Positions 13,001-29,173 are shown, numbered from the stretch's first letter. The stretch: DNA of 64,000 nt from Enoplosus armatus (GCF_043641665.1 NC_092194.1:14304798-14368797), one strand, 5' to 3'. Made by a program: numbers and translations. Notes: generated by a model from the letters alone, not told the origin.

Positions 13001-14469
13001 TAAAATCAAACCTCAAGTTGCTCTCATGATAAATTTAAGCAGTGATGCAGGGAGGCGTGTTGACATTATACCTCATTTTATCAATACTTGTTATCCAGTG
13101 TCACAGTAAGCTTCTCTTTTATCTTGTAACATTGTTCAGCAAGATTACTATTATACTAGACAATAACACCCAACTACCACTTGTATAATTCTAATATAAG
13201 TGGTCACAATTCTGATGAGCTCATCAAATGGTGTTCTGAGATTGATACCGACAGGCCAAAGTTCACTGAGCTCGAACTCTTGTACAGAGTGAAGATAAGA
13301 GAGATGGATGAAGACATATTTTCCCATACCCGTACATGAACTGAAGTGGATCGAATATGAAACTGTAATGTGACACGCTTCCCTGACATGCTTCATTTTT
13401 ATAAAGCAAACATAATAATAATCGTAAATCACACCCTGAACACAATGTTACAGCATAATAAACTTTATGAGCGAACACCCCTTGGCTACAAAATATACCT
13501 AGAAACAAGGAAAGACCACAACCACTGAGAGGCTGCCAAAGCCATTGTTTCCATGTGGGCTGTCAGAGGAAGACCATGCCGGGGTTCCTATCCTGCTCCT
13601 TTCTCATGCTCTGACGGTGACATGCTCTCACTTCCTCCAGTGGATCAGTCCCCTGTTGTGCTTGGCTATGCGTGAGTGGTGCTGCCTGAAGGGAAACTCT
13701 TACTGTACCATTCACAGACTGCAGACATCACAGAAGAAACGTTCTCGGGATCAGCTTTCCCGCAAGGAAATATTATCATAGCTGCGGTTGTTGAGAGAAA
13801 TATGAGCACCAGGAGGAGTTTTAGCAAAAGCAGTAATGACATAAATGATCATGCGAGAAGTGTGCAGGTGTCGATTATGAATGCAAACAAGCATTTGTGG
13901 AAATGTTGAATCCAATGCTATGAAAACAAATACAGTACAACTAATGCCTTAGTATGGAACATCTATGGAATTCATGCCAAAATATTGGAATTTGCCAATG
14001 ACACCATGCAAGCTAACAGAACATGGAGAAGGACCACCCATATGTGCATAACATTAATAAACTTCCTTTCCCTTATATAATACAACTTAATCCTCGTGTC
14101 AACACGGATGCTTCTCAAAATCTCCTGTCACAAGCCAGAAATATGATAAGCATCAACGGTTTGGGCCTTTCGAGAGGGAGATATGAAAATCCAAAACCAC
14201 AGAATAACAAAAGATCCCATCAGATATGGAAGATAATGTGTAGCTGTACAGTCAGAGAGGCACCGTGCTGCCTTTGGTATGACTGGGTGTTCCAAGATTC
14301 ATCCACCAAGAAGAAGTGGAGTGAGTATATTGCATACAGTATATCTGTGTGGTCAGTACTGAAGTATCTTCTCATGACAAATTTTAAGTTTCTGTAGGTG
14401 GCACTCTTCCCTTATTTTGGCTGTGTCTGCTCGCATTATGTGCTGAAAACCTATTGCATTCATACAAAA

Positions 14470-14620
14470 CCCGCAGTAACACTTTATTTTTATTTAAAAC
14501 GAATATTTCCAAGGTGATGAATGCTATGTTTTAAACCCATAAATGATTTGCGTGTATATAAACAGTTAATAAATGTTTTATAACACAGAGGATTTTTAAC
14601 CTCTGTAACCATATATCCTT
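14470..14620. repeat. Possible eroded interspersed repeat beginning AGTAACACTTTATTTTT
   Basis: The phrase CAGTAACACTTTATTTTT at 14474 is a typical edge of dispersed repeats in fish. It is followed by AT-rich sequence with ATAAATG and TTATAAC phrases. Only the edge motif supports the call, so this is tentative. Confidence 0.3.
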
Positions 14621-17600
14621 AAATATGATAACAGCTATGTTACTGTATACTGAGGGATCTGTCATTGTCTGTTTATACACCAGTTAGAGATGCTTCACAT
14701 GAGCTACAGTTGTTGACACATACATTAATAAACAAGCCACTTTTGCTGCTTCTTAAAACATAAAATGTACTTTTTTTATTAAATTCCTGTGCGCCAGAGG
14801 ATATTTAGCAGCAAGAATGATCTGAAATCTGGTATCTAGGACAGCAAATATGAAAACTTTACTGAACTTTGTATCAACAATCTGTGATTGTGTTGCTAAA
14901 CAGATTCTGATTACAGTTTAAGGATACCCTGTTATTTGGGTTAAACAGATGAAAGTCTGTTTTTAATCATTTGACTCCCATCTGTCCTGCTTCAAAGAAG
15001 CACTTCACAGCCTCCATCTCAACCAGGTGGGCTAAGGATCTCCTGACAAATCAGACCCCTTCAGTTTGCAGTCATTGGCTCTATGCTCTGACATTAAGTA
15101 GACACAGTTGCCATGGCAATCTAATTTGCACGGCACAAAAGACACCTGAGAAGTGGGGGCTGGCACCTGGCCAGGTTTATACAAGGACAGCAAGCTAGGA
15201 ATTTTGACTCTAGGCTGGATCACAGTTAACAGAAATTCAAAGCCATTAAGATATCATTAAGACTGCTAATAGAAAGTGCTGTCTACTGTTGTTTGTTTGG
15301 CTTGACTGGGGGCCAGAAAAGGCCTAAAGGGATTGATCACATGTGTATGGACAAACTAAACAGATGAATCCAAATAAATCATTATCAGCCGTATGGAACA
15401 AATGAGGATTCTAAAAAGCAGGCAAGTTGAAAACTCAGTGGTTATTGGTGAAACACGAGGGGAATAAATAAGTTCGAACAAATTATACATTTAACTCAGT
15501 ACCCAACATTCAACATATGGAAGTTGTCTTCTGGTGTGTCTTTAGCTTATTTCAAAACAAGAAACCATACATGAGCCAGTGTAAGTTGTGGAAAGTTCAG
15601 ATGGATTCATGTGATTCAGGAAAAGACTACGCAGAAGAATTTGTTTCACACACCAAGTATCAATTGGGTCAAACGACATATACTGCATACTTCATGAACC
15701 CAGGGAACAACAACAACCTGGAGTGATGGCCTACTATATTGATGGATTAGAGAATGGTTTAGTATCTTGGTAGCAAGGACACCATCTTGCAAGGTAAATA
15801 TTCAAACAGTTTGCCTTACAGGTTGAATTTTGCGACTTGTTATTAGAGCTGTCGTCCGAGGACACGTCTTAACACTTTTCTCCGTCTGGGTCTGTGATTA
15901 CAGGTCTATTTTAAAGCTACCCCCACTCTGCTTGAGCTGGAACACACTGTTATCTTCAGAAAGAAGCTGTCACTGGAATGAACCACAGCACTGGCTAGAC
16001 TAGCAACGACACCCCGGAACAAAGACCTCTACAGTCTATTCGTGATTTCAAAGAGACAGTGACTGCTGTGTACTCAGACGGGATGGTGCTGATGCAGTGG
16101 CAAGGCACCAATAGTAAAAGGGAGTGCATATGCAGTGGCGAATAATAGCTATAGAATACAGATCAGCTTCGTTCAACCCACAACAGATACGGACAACATT
16201 AACTTAACAAGAAAACACAGTGACAATGGAGCAGTGCACAGTTGTACGTCCCCCTACAACAATGAAACATTTATTAAAGACTGTAACAAAGCAGTTGCAT
16301 TAAATCTGAGTTAATATGAAACTTGTTTGACTGAAAACTTGTAGTGTTGTGTGACGTATTTCAACATTTAGTTTGATTTTCATCAAGTTCACATTGATCC
16401 CAAATATTTTTATTCTGTGAAACTTAGAACTTGTGAAATTTTATAACAATAACTATCCGACTATATTTTAATCAAAACCAAATTGCAGTGATCCTTAAAA
16501 TCAGATTTTTGAGAGAAAAATAATCTTTTGAATATTTGATGAATAGTCGTTTGTCACAGCTGGCTGGCAACTGAGCAAGACGTTACAAGGAAAAGTTCCT
16601 CATGCAAACTTTTTTGTGTGTTATATTGGAGTGTGTTTGAACTTAAGCCACTGCCTTTCTTAATGTAGTAACTAATAACCCCTAAAAACAACAATTATGC
16701 ACCACTGCTAATAGCTATAAACCTTCAGTGGGAATATGCATGGGGTTCTGCTAATGGCTGTTATAATAACTACACCACCAGGAGATTGAAAAAGGAATGG
16801 CATTTTCACATTAAATAAAACTGAATTTGCATGTTTTCATTTTAATTAACCCAACTATGACTGACATGGCACTGATATAAATTCGTGTTCGCATCATGTT
16901 CAAACCAAAGTTCAGAGTAACACTAGATTGTGTCTATGAGGATCTTTTGAAAGTCAAGTCATTCCTTTCATCGAAGTTCCTTTAGACAGTAAGAATTCAA
17001 AACCCAAATAAGCTTTTTAAAACGTAGCTGCCTTTTGCCTCCAGTCACATCTGTTATCCATCCAATTATAACACTCACCCAAGGACAACACATTAAAAGG
17101 ATTCTGAAGGCTTGACAAATCATGTGCGTCAGCCAACCTAAATGAAAACTCTCATTTGAAGCACTAGAACTTCTATAAGTTCAGGTCAAATCAGAGCAAC
17201 TCAGACATTATTTAATTGAAGAATGTGGCTGAACTGAAGTGTTTGACACATTTAATTTAATTTAACTTAATGAACAGGAGTGGAGTGTATAATATATGTA
17301 CAGTCTGTAAGCAATAATATGACACTATGTGACATTTCTTTAATTTAGCCGGTTACCTGTCTGTCACACAACGAGTTACTCCAAATGAAATAATATACGT
17401 CATATGAGTAAGCAAAAACATAATAAAGAATCATTCGATTTCAGTTGAAACTAATAGTTTCTGTACATTATCACATAATGTTTGTGGAAAAGCCATATAT
17501 TGTAATATAAATAAATGTATTTAAATGTGATCCAAGTCTTCTAGTTTCCTTGTTCATCATCTCCATCTCTTCTGTTGAGATCACAGTAAACTTAAATTGG

Positions 17601-20600
17601 CTTTAATCCTGAACTTTAATCTTAGCAACTGAACTGTAACAGCGGTAAGACAGCAACACTCTGGTTATGGGGTGATGAGATGCCCTGTTGACAGCTTAAG
17701 ATACAGTGCAAAACAATCTACTGATCACTGTGACATTTTCCCTTGATGTCTGAGGTGCAGAGAGCCGCTTGAGGGGTTGATAAATAGTAAAGTTTTCACA
17801 GAGTAAAACAATCAGAGCAGCAGTTAGTGAGGAGAACAAGAAAAAGAAAAACTAAGCATGAAGGTCAGGTAGGAGATAAGGTTAAGAGGGATAGAAGCTG
17901 GGGCAAAGAATGGTGAGAGCTTTTGTTGAACCAGCTGGCTCAGTGAAGGCTTCAACCTCCCCAGTAGTTGCAAAGGACAATAAAAAACTGCCAAATTACA
18001 AACTTAACAAGAGATGGAATTATCAAACAAATTCAAGTGCACACAAATGCAAGATTCTTTTGTCTTATAGCAAGTAAGAAATGGTTTTAGACCTACAATA
18101 CATCAGGCATAGATTACAACGACAAGCAATACATCTTAGAAACCTATGAAGAGAAACCAAACGAAAAACATCAAATACAAAGAAAACCAATCACAATCTC
18201 TCCACAGAGGCAGGTCATTGTGTTTCTTTTTCTCATCTTGCTTCCTGCCCCTGTGAACATCCAGGGAGGAAACAAGGTCTCTTGTGAGACCTGGATTCCA
18301 CATTAGGACCCCTGAGCTCGTTCATCACCCAGTGCTTCATGGACCACTTAATAACTCAGCTATTCAAGCTAGGCCCCAGCCCACATAGTAGACATTCCTC
18401 TAGAGCCAGAGCCCACGGATACAAGGAAATATTTAATTACACTGGGGCACCGACCTGAGGCTTCTCCCCTACTGTGATGCTATGGGACGAATTTAACACC
18501 CATCAGCCTATCATGGCTGCCCTATTGGCCAGAAAAAACCTGAACTGATTGTGTTTCTGCATGACTCCACCAGGCTCAAAGCTAAAATTTCATGCTTTTA
18601 TACGTTTTAAATTCTATATTCAACGTAATTGGACAAAAAAGTAAGAAATGGACATGAGGAAAGGTCAATACAGCTTTGTTAGAAAGATAACACAGATTAA
18701 GTCAAAAGAGGTGGTGTCAAGTCATTACATTTTGCAGTACAATCTCTCTGCTTGGTGTGGGAAGAGATGAAATGCATATAAAAACCTGTGGTATGTGCCA
18801 AAACTCTGGTGAGTGTTTATACACGAAAACCTCATAACAACCTAATCTGGATATCATCACGCAATAGCATGCATCGGCATTTCAAAGAGTCAAAACAAAG
18901 CACATTCCTAAACACTTACTTCTTCGACATGACCTCAACCTAAACTGACGTGCCTGGAACAGAGATCCTTAAACCAAAAACAACCTCAGTGTCAAACCTG
19001 GGTCACATAGTATTAGAAAGAAATGGTTAGTGACAACCTGATTGTGAGCCCAGGATAGCAGGATGGATAGCACTTCTAGATAATTCAGATGAAGTCAAAT
19101 ATGTTGTTCATCACAGCTGTACACTCCCTGTCTTACCATGATCCTGAAACATCTCTTTAGGAAATATTTCAAAACTGCTCGTTCATTATGTCATTCTTCC
19201 TTTTAAAATAAATCCAACTTGCTGTAATTTGATCCCCCCAACAGTCCTCCATCACTCATGGTTACTTTGGAGATACAGCAGTATTGATCTCTTATCCGGG
19301 TGGTCTGGCTTTTGGTGCCGTGATGTTAGCAATCTAGACATTTAAATCTACTATTCTACTACTCTACTAATTTATCTATTATCCCAATATCCGAAATTGT
19401 TCACAGCTATTAGTGAAACGTCTGGTGCAGATGGATTGAATACTGGTGAGCCATTCCAGTGAATTGTACCTTGAGCTTTAAAAAGTGAAATCAAATGATG
19501 AATCAAAGCATTACAGTTCAGGCTTGTTTCCAGATCTCATTTCCTGGCCCATCTGTTCTCTTTTAGACAAGGTTTAGTGAAGCACCGTCTGTATCTAATA
19601 TGGAAGGAGAGACACAGAGATGAATATTGCACAACTCACTTCAACTATCCAAGAATACATACTGCTTATGGAGTTTAATAAAGCTTTAAGAAAACAGACA
19701 CGTTTCACTGTAATGATTCAGATGGGTACATTCAGAGAAATGTTTTGAATAGTAAAAATGATTGCGCCATGTATGCTGCAGGGCACTTCGTTCTTTCAGC
19801 TTTGATACACTGTCTACTTTTCATAAGATTAAGGCTCAAACATGGACATTTGTTAGTTAGTTAGTTGTTTTTGCTTCGTGCTTTTGTCGAAGGGGAAAAC
19901 ATATCTAACAGGGACTACAGATGAAAAATAGCCTCCTGGCTAACTGCCACATTTAAAGCAAAGTTTATTAATGTGCACTGTCCCTGTTACATAAACCAAT
20001 AAAAAAAGGAAAACAATCTTATTATGTATTGAAAAACACAGTCACATCTTCCAGTTAAGAGTGTGTGTTACTGCTTGGGTGAGGGTTACATTCACAATTC
20101 CTACCACGTACTGTATTCAGACAGGATTTTCTCAGGATTACAGAGTGAGGTCAATATTTCATGTGGAGTAAATACAAGTTCACACAGTAAAACATCTAAA
20201 TCTATATGAAATCTTTGAGTTCTCTGCTCCATGAGCAACAGGGATGAATATGATCATCTGAAGGCTTAAAAAACTGACCTCCAATACATCCTTTACGACA
20301 AAAGCTCACGCAGGCTGACAACCTGACAGCTCGGCTTCAAGCAGGTGGATGAACTTCACTGCTACACCTGCCGTAAAAAGAAAACCCTTCTTCAGGCTAA
20401 ATTCACACAGCAGCAGTAGCTGTTTAAGCTGACTTATGCAGAGTTTTGGGCTACATGATAGATGTGGCATGTCACCAAAGAGGGATGGACGGTAAAGAGC
20501 ACCCATCAGTCTTCCACACCAGTGACAGATGCCATCAGGACTCCTCAGTGAGAACCTCCTCTAGAAATCTACCCCACACTATGATCAAGGTCATGAAGAT

Positions 20601-22531
20601 AGTCAAGTGAGCCACAAATGACATTCATAAATAAACATCCCTTTGCACAGAACAGAAGGCTCCATTATGTATGCTCCTTAAGGAACAACAACAAAGCCCA
20701 GGAGTTATTACAATAGCATCTTTAATTCCAGCAACCTGGATTATTTCCTCCACACCAACTATAGCAAAACAGCTAAAATTATGACTCTAATAGGAGCCCA
20801 GGGGATGTCATTTTATGCCTCTGCTGCATAGATTTTTCCCTCATAGCAGCCCCATATCTGCTGTCCACATTCACAATAGTTATCTAAAAGATAATACAGA
20901 TGACATTACTTGATTTCAAAAATGACGTAATGGTGACAGATGTGTGCAATTAAAAGGGTATGTAAAACACACGTGCACCGTGTTAAAAATGATTTGATCA
21001 GTAGTGGAATCTAGTGAATAGTGGAAGGTTGAGGGTCACAAAATGCATTAAATTACAAACACTCTACTACACCAGGAAGTCCATCTCCTTTTGCCTTGTT
21101 TTAAATCCATTAGTCATGTTCTCAGGAACATTTGGTCAAAGCAGGAGTGAAGAGGAGGATGAATAATTCAGTACTCATTGCAAAGGGGTCATGGGAAAGA
21201 ATACAGCGAGGGTGATAAAGAAATACAATTGTACATTGGGAACACATTTGTGCAAACATATATTAAACAAGGGTTCAGTGCGACACATGGCTCTGTAACA
21301 CAACCTCGATTTGTCTCATGGAGTTTATGATCACTATGACAGCAAATAGTGCCGAAAGAATAAATGCAGTCTAGGGCCTGTATCTATGACCAAACAGTGC
21401 TGTAAATCTAAGGGAAGACACCTAGGTAACTGAGTCTCGTTTGGTTACACTTTGTCTGTGCATTGATTAATGTATAATGTGATCTTGTGTAATGTAGTGA
21501 GGTATGGTTTTGAGCTATTAAAGAGAGTGCATTAAGCAGATAAAAGGAATGGCCCTAAAAGAGGGAAATATTGGAGAAGCTCACAAATGTCAACAATAAC
21601 AAACCTGAGAACCAGATCAATACTTTCTTCAAGTATCCAATTAGGTCTGCTGGCAGACTCACTGGATATTTATGTTGGTTTACAGTCATTCCCCTCATTA
21701 GAGACACGTGTCTGGCTGATTTACCAAACTTCTAATTCATATTCAAGAACTTTTGCTGAAAGTACTGGGGAAAAGAATGATATATTCTTGCTGATTTGGG
21801 CTCAACTCACATCTTAAAGACAAAGTCCCGAGCAAAAACAAACAGACAAGATACAGAAAGCTGGTACAGTACAACAACTACACCTTGACAAACACTTCAC
21901 ACTATGCATTAGTCACAGCATAAGTTTTCTTTTTTTTTTCTTTTTCAAATGAACACTAAAATACACGACACTGCTGTTGTAACCAGATGAGAAGGCTAAT
22001 ATTAATTTCATCTCTGCACATCTAGTACAGAGGTACTATAGGTTGGAGACAGGGTTGGCCAAGCTTAGCTTAAAAGCTGGAAACTGTCAAAAGTATTTTA
22101 AAATGCAAATCCCAAACTGTCTAATCTTATTTATGTAACATGTATAAAGAAAAAAGAGAGAAATTGTTGTTTGAGCTTAACCAACAACCGCTCAGCCAGA
22201 ATCATTGCAAACCAGGTTACTCTTGGTTGTATAGGCGGCTAGTTTTTAACATAACATGTTTTGTACCATATATACAGAATTGTTGGAGGGCAGCTGTTTC
22301 ACATCTTTGAACTAAGCAATGCTAAACATATCCTGGACCAATCTCTGTATGAAATGCACAGATATGAAACTGATGTTGATCCTGACATCTGACTGAGAGT
22401 TTGAGGGCAAACAAGCATATTTCCCAAAAAGTTTTCCTGTAATGTGCCATACCTTGAGCTTGAACCCATCTCTGATGGATCAGTTTGACTCTGCAGAGAA
22501 AAGACAGCAAATACGTCCCCTGGGGCCTCTT

Positions 22532-22574
22532 CACACACACACACAAAACACACAACCACACACACACAAACACA
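22532..22574 (+). repeat. Imperfect CA-rich microsatellite
   Basis: CA units are interrupted by AAAACA and AACCA. The open frames here, rich in Thr-His or Val-Cys, come from the repeat and are not genes. Confidence 0.93.
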
Positions 22575-25500
22575 GTGTCATTGAGGGGCACAGATTGCTC
22601 CTCTGCCAGGATGGATCACGAACATGCAGGAAAAGCAAAATGTGTTCCCTCGGTCAATGAGTTTCCATCTGGTCTTCCTATGAATGATGTTCCATGTGGC
22701 AGGAAAACAGCTGGGGGTTGTGAGAATGATATTAAACTATGATATCATTCTTCCTTTCCTTCCGTCTTACACATAGCATTAAGCGCTAAGTTCTTTTGCC
22801 TTCAGTTCATCTTATAAAACTCACTGTTCACACTTGCAATTTCCAACAGCTAAAGTAAAAGGGACATTTTTTTTAAACTATCCTCAGTTGTTCTAACATC
22901 ATCTTCCACTTGTGCATAAAATGTCCAACAGATACACATTTTTTCTCTGAGTGTATATGTGTGTGCTTGGCCTCCCACTAGTAAACAGTGTGTACCGATA
23001 CAGCACTGTCAGGGAGCCTGCAGGAGTGTTAAGCAATGCCCTTAATGTGAAATACCAGAGCAGAGCCCACCCAGCGCCTGAGGAAGTCTCAACAGTAGAC
23101 CACTAGAGTCCCTGCAGTCTGCTGTTCAGCCACACAGCTGCCTGGAGAGAGTGAGATGCCAACGTGCCAGTCCACATCCTGTCTAACCTTTAAATCCTGA
23201 TGAACACTAAACTTTAAGTTGCCTGACTGCCTGGTGTTGGCCTGAACACCTGCTATGAAAAAGTTCTTTATTTATATTAACACAACCCTTCTGTCAAGTG
23301 CAACTTTTATTAACATGTAGTCCCTGCAGTGCATCAGCAGCATCAGTTTGTGAATATTAAGACACTACTATACTGGACTTCAGTCAGATAACAGTCACAG
23401 TAGCCTTATTTTATTACATGCACTTTCACTAAATGCACACCAATTCATTCAGCATACAGTGACCAAGCTGCATTTAATTTAAGCTCAAAACAAACTATGC
23501 ATGCTCAACTCAACAAGATTCAGGGACTGATCTGTAGTGAGGAGGTTCTGTAGCCCATAAAATGCACCAATCCTACATAATCCAAACATAAAACCTCCGC
23601 TGTTGGTATTCAGTAATTAAAATTGACACAATCTCAATTGTAGAGCCATAAGGCCAGCTATTGCAGCTATGCACAATTGTTAACAAACCAAATGCATGGA
23701 CTTGATTTTCCTTTGCATTTCTTGACAGATATTCTGCATGAGTGTCTAAATCTCACTGACCTTTCCTCAGCTGCTGTGATAGAAATGTAAATAGAAATTT
23801 GGAAAACCAGCTGTTATCCATTACACATTGTTGCAGAGCACTGCTGTCCGCTTAATCCATGCATCTCAGAGTTTCGTGATTCTTGCATTTTCAGATTAAG
23901 GATCACAGGTTGAGAAAAACTCTAAGGTGCATAAAACCGTTTCAAAATCTTTTGGCTTATCTCAAAAATGCAATGTCTCCTTGCTCAAAACAAGGTTGTT
24001 TTTCTTACTTTGTGAAAATTTGAAGAGAAATGGTTTTCAACCAGACAGTGACAAGAGGCAACTGAGCGACCTACAATGGATGTGCACCACACACAGTTTC
24101 ACCCCCAGCTTTGTGGTGCGAGAGTATGACAGAATGAGATAGGAGTCACATTGAAACGAGGAAGCACAAGACAGGGTGTTGGTCTTTTGGTGGAAATTGA
24201 AATGTGATTCAACCAGAAACCACAATGAAAATGCGCACAAATTACTACATAGAGAAAAGTAGATCCACAGCAAAAACAATTATTAGATTTGATTATGGAA
24301 AGAATGCCAGTGAGACTGTACTGAGCTCCACAATATAATTTTTTTACTTGTAAGTGACCACCAGATTACTCTGATGAGCCCCTTTCATCATCACTATGTC
24401 TGTCACTGAACTGAACACAACGCTTACCATTAAATGGATCAAACAGACAAGCACATTTGGGTGTGCCCTCTGAGTCCTTGTTTTTGTAGAAGTGACGGCA
24501 TGGTTATTTTTGGCTGACTGTTTAGTAGTTTACAACACACCTACCTGACACACAACCCCACGAGGACTGTAGCCATACCTGCTTGATAACAACTTGAGTA
24601 TCTCCGGGTTGTGTTTCTTTTATAATTGTTCTACCCCCCATTGGTCAAAAATCACTTCATGCAACTTGAAGCTTCTTGATTTCCTTTTAGTCCAGATAGT
24701 TCTGTCTAACTTTATCCTAGTTTGGACAGCAGACCTCATAGTATCTCACATCTTGCATGGCTCCTGGCTCTGTGATTGTATTTCTCAGTGGCAGCCCTGA
24801 GAAAGGTGTGAGGTGGTGGGTGGGGAGCATATGGTGTTTTTCTGTGTCCTGGTGAGGTTTCCGCCAGGCAGCAACTTCCCTACAGGGAGTGTTGTAGATA
24901 CAGAGAAGGACTCCAGCTGCTCCTCTGGGTGACCTTCATTACCACAATTAACATGCATGCCAGTCACAGGCACACTAGGCTGAATGTGAATTCTGCACTA
25001 TAAGCATGGGCACAGTGGAGATGGGTGATTTGACGCAGCTGAGCAAAAACTTATGAAAGAATGTTTAAGAAATGGGTTCATCAAAACTATAAAGAGTGAA
25101 TCAAACTAATAAAGATAATGAATTTTTTTTGTTATATAATAGTTCATGTATTTATTCAAAGTGGGACACACAGAAATTATACACAACAATTCATCATTGC
25201 CAAATTAACTAATACTATATCATACTGTACTTACTTTAGACAACTGAGACTATGGTTGAGCATAAATCAATACACAGGATATATTGTATGGCTATCCCTT
25301 GAGCGATCAGTGTTTAATACAATAATGAGCTACCATGCAAATGGAAACTGTAAAAAACACCACGCTCCACGCTCATTAATCTGTAACGCTACAAGACAGG
25401 CAGATATATTTTCCATTTACCCACTAGAGCTTTCAGGGTGAGTGAGTCATTGGGATTATCTGGTTGCCACCAGACCCATGACATTCAAAGAAGGCTAAAT

Positions 25501-28500
25501 TGAAGAATTTTATTGTCTTTTTCATGTTATTGCAATATGAATTTACACAATAAACATATTGCAAAGGGCAAATCATATCAATGCAAAGACTCATAAAGCT
25601 GGCAGCTCCTGGTCCCTCTCTGTCTGCTGTAACAGAGCTGTAATTAAGTCCAGCCCTCAACCCAAAACTTAACTGCCAACAAAAGAAACACTGAAAGATG
25701 TAATAATACAGATGCAAGTGGCAATACATAACCTTCTCTATTTATGGAAACACATTTCAGGATATGGTTTAATGCTTAATAGATATGAAGAATGTTACTG
25801 TTATTTGGTAATAAATTGAGAGATAAGTTGAACATTATTTTACTACACAAAACACAACTGGTTCAAACAAGGGGCTAAATAAGGGACTAAATTTGCAGCA
25901 CATACAAATAGAGACGAAGTGAACTGTTCAAATTGTTTGTTTGAATTTTGTATTGTAAATCTTTAAACAATTTGTTGGATATTGTGACGGTGATGTGGGA
26001 TGAGTATAAACACATTTCCTCTAAATCATGAACAACATGGCTGGTCAACAGCCCTTAAAACATGTAGCTTCATCAGCCAATGAAATAAACGTACACCCTT
26101 TGTCCTTCAAAGAAATGAGGCGAGCCATTTTATGGAGCTACTACGCCATTACATATACACGCATTGACTTCCCTGACATTAAGCTTAAATGTCTCTTCAC
26201 AAATCTGTCATCACCATTCAACAGTCTGATGAAACCCAGACTTACACACAGAAAGTTAGGTTAGATCATCTAAAAAGGCCTACGTTCTGAGTTCTTAGTT
26301 ACAAACACTCTGCGTTCTGTCAAAAACCCTGACAATAAAAAAATCAATACGGAAAAAAGATCAGCTTATTGCACAACAGCTAATGAGAACATTATTCAGG
26401 AACTTTTGTTTCTTATTCTAAAGCTGATCGATCAAAGAACACAGAGGTCAAGTAAGGTGAACACAGAGACCATTACCTCCTCCTTTCCACTGCTTCTCAA
26501 CACACACCCAATCATTTACATGCCTGATCAGGCCCCTCGGGACGGAGGCATGGCAAACAAAAACAATGCTTAATTGGTCAGTGAGAGGTTCTGATTTGTA
26601 ATGACAGAAGAACAGAGCAGTACTAGACTGTTGTGTTGTTTAGACAGTCCCACATTGTTATTGATCTGCCTGTCTGATGTTTAGAGATTATAGAGGAAGC
26701 TAATGAAGACATGTCTATCAGTGTGGTTACTACATATGAAAGCTGTGCTGTTTACAGTGTTGATCTTCAAAACAACAATGATCTGGAGATTTTGGGGAAC
26801 TGTATCAAAATATTTTCACTTATAAAAAGCATATTGTATACAGAGCAAATATGAAAACTGGACTAAAACAGTGGAAGGCTACACTTATGCAAATTACAAT
26901 TGGTGTTTGGTGGAGCATATTATTCAAATAGTGAAACAAGGTCAGATGACACACTCCTTGAACATACTGCTAGTTCATATTCTACTGGCCACTGACCCAA
27001 ACCCATAGACTTTTATTGACATGCAACTGGCAGCCGAGCCAAAGTGAAACTGCAGTGGTGTTATTCTCTGACGTGAGCTTTGGCATCCTGTCAACGAGAC
27101 CACTTAAAAGTCTTAAGGGCTTAACACAACCATGGTCTCTACATAAAGCTGTAAGTGACAGAGACACACGAAACTAGCACCTCGCATCAAACCATTATTT
27201 AAGCATCAAGCATAAACCCTGCAGTTCTTCATTGAATGATGACCAAAGAGTATGCTCATAAAACAAAAATAGAAAATATTTGTGATGACATATAGGAGAG
27301 AAAAACAGCCTGTGCGTTATATGAAACACTTCTCGCAAACATCATTTTAAGACTTTCCTGCTCTAAAGGATATTAGCATATACATTTTTCCAAAAAGAAA
27401 TTAAATTGACACACACATGTAACCAAAGATAACTGGTGCTTTTGCTGGGCCTTTAAGGGAGGCCACTATTTGTCTTCCTTAGCTTCAAATCCAAAGAGTC
27501 CAGCATGACATTACTATAGATAAGAACCAAATTCAGGAAGTACTGTATGAAGGAGATGGAGACCAACAGATGTTGAATATAAAAAGCATAAGGTCAAAGA
27601 TATGAGAGTGAAGAAAGTAAGAAGGGATTGGAACGATAAGGGGGATGGAGAAATAGATAAAAGAGCCCTGTGATGGCTCAGGAAAGGGAAAGATGAAAAG
27701 ATGAACAGATTAAAGTTATGGACAGGAATAGTGTCTTTTAGCCCCCACTTGATGTTCAGAGTTATGGATTGCATGGGAGGAGAGAGTAAAGGAAAGTCAA
27801 CTCCATCTTCACTTTCATCAATTTATTCAAAGGTCACAGAGCGGGGAAAATTAGGTCAGAATAAAGCCTCACAACAGCTGGATGAACTCTGCTCTGGAAC
27901 AAGTATTATCACAATTCCTTGAATTCATACGTCAACTGTGCAAGAGCACATATAAAAACTGAAAATCTGCATGATGTCATTAACTTGTTAATTAAAAGTT
28001 ATTTGTGCAGCAATATTATCTTGGAGAGTAGATGTACATTTGATATAGAACAGTGGTTTTGACAGTTTTTCTGGGATTGTAATCAAACAGCTCTGTTTTG
28101 ATTATTTCATTTCACAAATCTGATAACTTCATCAGAAAAGGCCAAATTCAACATCATGTTCTTTCTTTTGGCAAGACCTGCAGCCTGTTGGTCCATTTCA
28201 TGACCATCGTGAAATGCCTTGATTAAAGAACATTCTGTTTAAAAAAAGCACAGCACAACTGATAAACTGTTCAACAGATATGGTAACACCTGCAAATTAT
28301 ACGGATAAAAATGTGTTTCTTTTTTTTAAGTTAAAAAACTGCAAGTTGATGACCCAAAGCTCAAATGTGATTATAGAAATATTTATTTTCAAGCTTTCAA
28401 AATGATATCAGAATACACCAATGAAATAAAAACAGACACATTCCAGATCCTTCCCACCCCACAGCAGATTAAAACTTTTGTCTCTGCATCATGAAGACAC

Positions 28501-28501
28501 A

Positions 28502-28516
28502 CCCACACACACACAC
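28502..28516 (+). repeat. Short CA tract
   Basis: This is a CCCACACACACACAC run in intron 2, a simple repeat. Confidence 0.85.
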
Positions 28517-29130
28517 TGTACGTATACTGTATTGTAATTAACAACATTTAACGACATTCAGACAAATAATTGCATTCTATATCTAGTGATGATCCAAGTT
28601 GACCCGGTGCTCTTCTATGCCTTCGATTAAACTATGCTCTATCCAACCTTTAATGTTGATGATAAGCAGTATGTACTTCAGTTTTTAATTAGGCTAATGC
28701 AGGTTGCTCCTTCTCAAGACAGAGATTTTTGTGATAATTGCAACAAATACTTACGTATACGATAGATTTTAGTCAGTCATATGAAATAAATAAGATCAAG
28801 CATATTTGGGGCTCTCCAATAGATGCAGATCACCTACTTTGAAAAGTCAGTCCAGAGATTTTAGACAATCTAACATGTTTCTGTCAAATGTTTCACTGGG
28901 GTGGAAGTTACCAGTGGAAACTGATGGCCACATGTTGCCTCCCCTTCTGTGACAATAAAGCACTCCTTAGTCAGACTGTGGTTTATCCGAGTCTGACTTG
29001 ACCCTGATGCTGCTCAAGATTTGCTACAGACAAAGAGGAAATCTTTGTCCAAAAGAAGCCATTTATTCTAATCTCACAACAGGCTGGCTTTTATCTGATA
29101 ACTGTAACAAAGAGTGATATTAGGGGAAGC

Positions 29131-29173
29131 AGTGTGTGTATATGCGTGTGTGTGCTGTCATGAGTGTGTGTGT
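29131..29173 (+). repeat. Imperfect TG-rich tract
   Basis: Two short TG runs are separated by CTGTCATGAG, in intron 2. Confidence 0.85.
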